From Paragonimus skrjabini miyazakii (taxonomy: Eukaryota > Platyhelminthes > Trematoda > Plagiorchiida > Troglotrematidae): 64,000 nucleotides of DNA. The stretch spans positions 60,776 through 124,775 of the forward strand of contig JTDE01000137.1 of assembly GCA_014338405.1 (NCBI GenBank), read 5' to 3'. The translations under genes were made by a program, and so were the position numbers. Within the stretch, counting starts at the first letter, position 1. Every line of letters starts with the position of its first letter. The notes under the pieces are model-generated. The model had not been told where the DNA came from. It saw nothing but the letters and a program-made list of their open reading frames with translations, and searched no databases. This document shows, in pieces, positions 63,101 to 64,000 of the stretch.

Positions 63101-64000
63101 AATGTCAAGCGATGAAACAGCTTGAGAACTGGATCAAGTATAATGCATTTTATGTTGGTGTTTAAATTGGTAACGTGCCTATTGCACATTTGTCAAATCT
63201 TTGACCATTAGTAAATTTGCCTCCAATTTGTCACGGTAAGCAAAGTCGCACTCTTGCCGATGAGACGTACTGTCTTACAGTCACGAAGGAAACCACTGTA
63301 ACACACTTTCACTAATCGTGTGCTTCCTTGAAGTTTGAAGCGTCAAATTGGGCTCACTTTCCATCAAACTCTGTCAGATACCTAAACAGAGTCATTCGTT
63401 TGTGAGAGAACTAGCGGTGATCCATAGGATTAGGAAAGTTATCCGTGAGTGGTCGTTTTTTTTGTTAAAGCCAACTCCACTAGTGGTTTGCCAAGATTAC
63501 TTCCACGAACAAAGATAACCGTTCTTTTTAATTGCTTCATGTATCAGAATGACGAATGAAGTCATATATTTTCAAAGAGCTCATAAGACAGACCAATTAT
63601 GATAGGCATTACAGTCACAGATTTTCTCAGTCTGTATACAGACGACATAATATTAAGGCAAAGCATTCTGAGTGAACAAAGGCAACACTGACCAGTTCAA
63701 ACAGAAATTCTTAAGGGGACAGTTCTTAATAGCAGACTACTTGATTTTGCTGAAACAAATCCACTAGCAGAAACGTTCTATTAACCGAACAAGTACCTAT
63801 GCTTTGTTACGACCTTTACCCACCAGTTGTATCAATTCGGTCAATTAAAATGACCTCCTTTTAACTTGGGACCTACAAATGGATAGTTAACAGAGTGTGC
63901 GTTGTCTTTGCTCCCCATACTAAACCGTCTCAGGGCATTTTAAATATCAATATAACTAACCTGGAAAGCGAAATATATTTTAAGACGTCCCATCACCCCC
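57131..64000. other. No supported gene downstream; one repeat copy
   Basis: The only recognised item is the repeat copy at 60673-60869. The stretch 60340-60600 looks less AT-rich than its surroundings and could be an unclassified repeat. Frames at 57755-57949 (+), 58008-58343 (-) and 61800-62036 (+) have no domain. The first ends in a plausible hydrophilic tail but needs an incoming phase 2 from its nearest acceptors. A 9-bp-arm hairpin (tctagttta / taaactaga) sits near 57310-57331. Confidence 0.5.
60673..60869 (-). mobile_element. TIR/tRNA-like element copy, right end lost
   Basis: It begins tgaagaacatcacccacact and continues through the left inverted repeat. The interior follows the copies at 6962 and 30128 (gtttcgctcttatta, gtggtgcatat, caagctttcatgagg, gaccactgcacaattgacct). 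Minus-strand A-box-like TGTGCAGTGGTCAACACGG remains; the B box is worn. It stops at cctcactca. The + open frame 60579-60848 crosses it and is not a gene. Confidence 0.7.

Overview
The window is animal nuclear DNA. It is AT-rich, has long introns, and shows no bacterial-style gene packing, CRISPR array, rRNA or intact tRNA gene. The best guess is a flatworm, probably a digenean trematode. This rests on an invertebrate-type four-domain GDNF-receptor-like gene spread over about 30 kb, a degenerate Penelope-like (PLE) retroelement, and small tRNA-related repeats. The species cannot be named from sequence alone.

Only one gene is well supported, on the + strand from about 27.05 kb to at least 55.5 kb. 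It encodes a secreted or surface-bound GDNF-family-receptor-like (GFR-like/GAS1-family) protein. I rebuilt nine coding exons by hand: 27055-27334, 33354-33707, 36164-36437, 36903-37042, 38632-38802, 44078-44408, 48363-48583, 53651-53998 and 55114-55475. All eight junctions are GT-AG and keep the reading frame, giving 827 codons. The protein starts with a short hydrophobic leader and carries four GDNF/GAS1 domains at about residues 63-153, 270-348, 411-491 and 503-590. Each has exactly ten cysteines. A fifth ten-cysteine segment of unrecognised family follows (593-694), then a tail. A possible terminal exon lies at 56768-56947 (weak acceptor, right phase, stop, AATAAA downstream). A 5' non-coding exon is implied by an acceptor just upstream of the ATG but was not located.

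The rest is non-coding and repeat-bearing. 1-27 kb has no gene I can support. It holds copies of a roughly 325-bp element with long terminal inverted repeats and a tRNA-like interior (best copy 6962-7286), a long fold-back element with a B-box-like motif (13165-13515), and a head-to-head pair of PLE remnants (22350-22970 minus, 22971-23215 plus). Intron 1 of the receptor gene holds two more copies of the inverted-repeat element and a diverged direct duplication of about 0.9 kb (29167-30040 and 30693-31690). Intron 6 holds a hammerhead-like core motif at 47714-47743. 57-64 kb has one more repeat copy near 60.7 kb and no supported gene.
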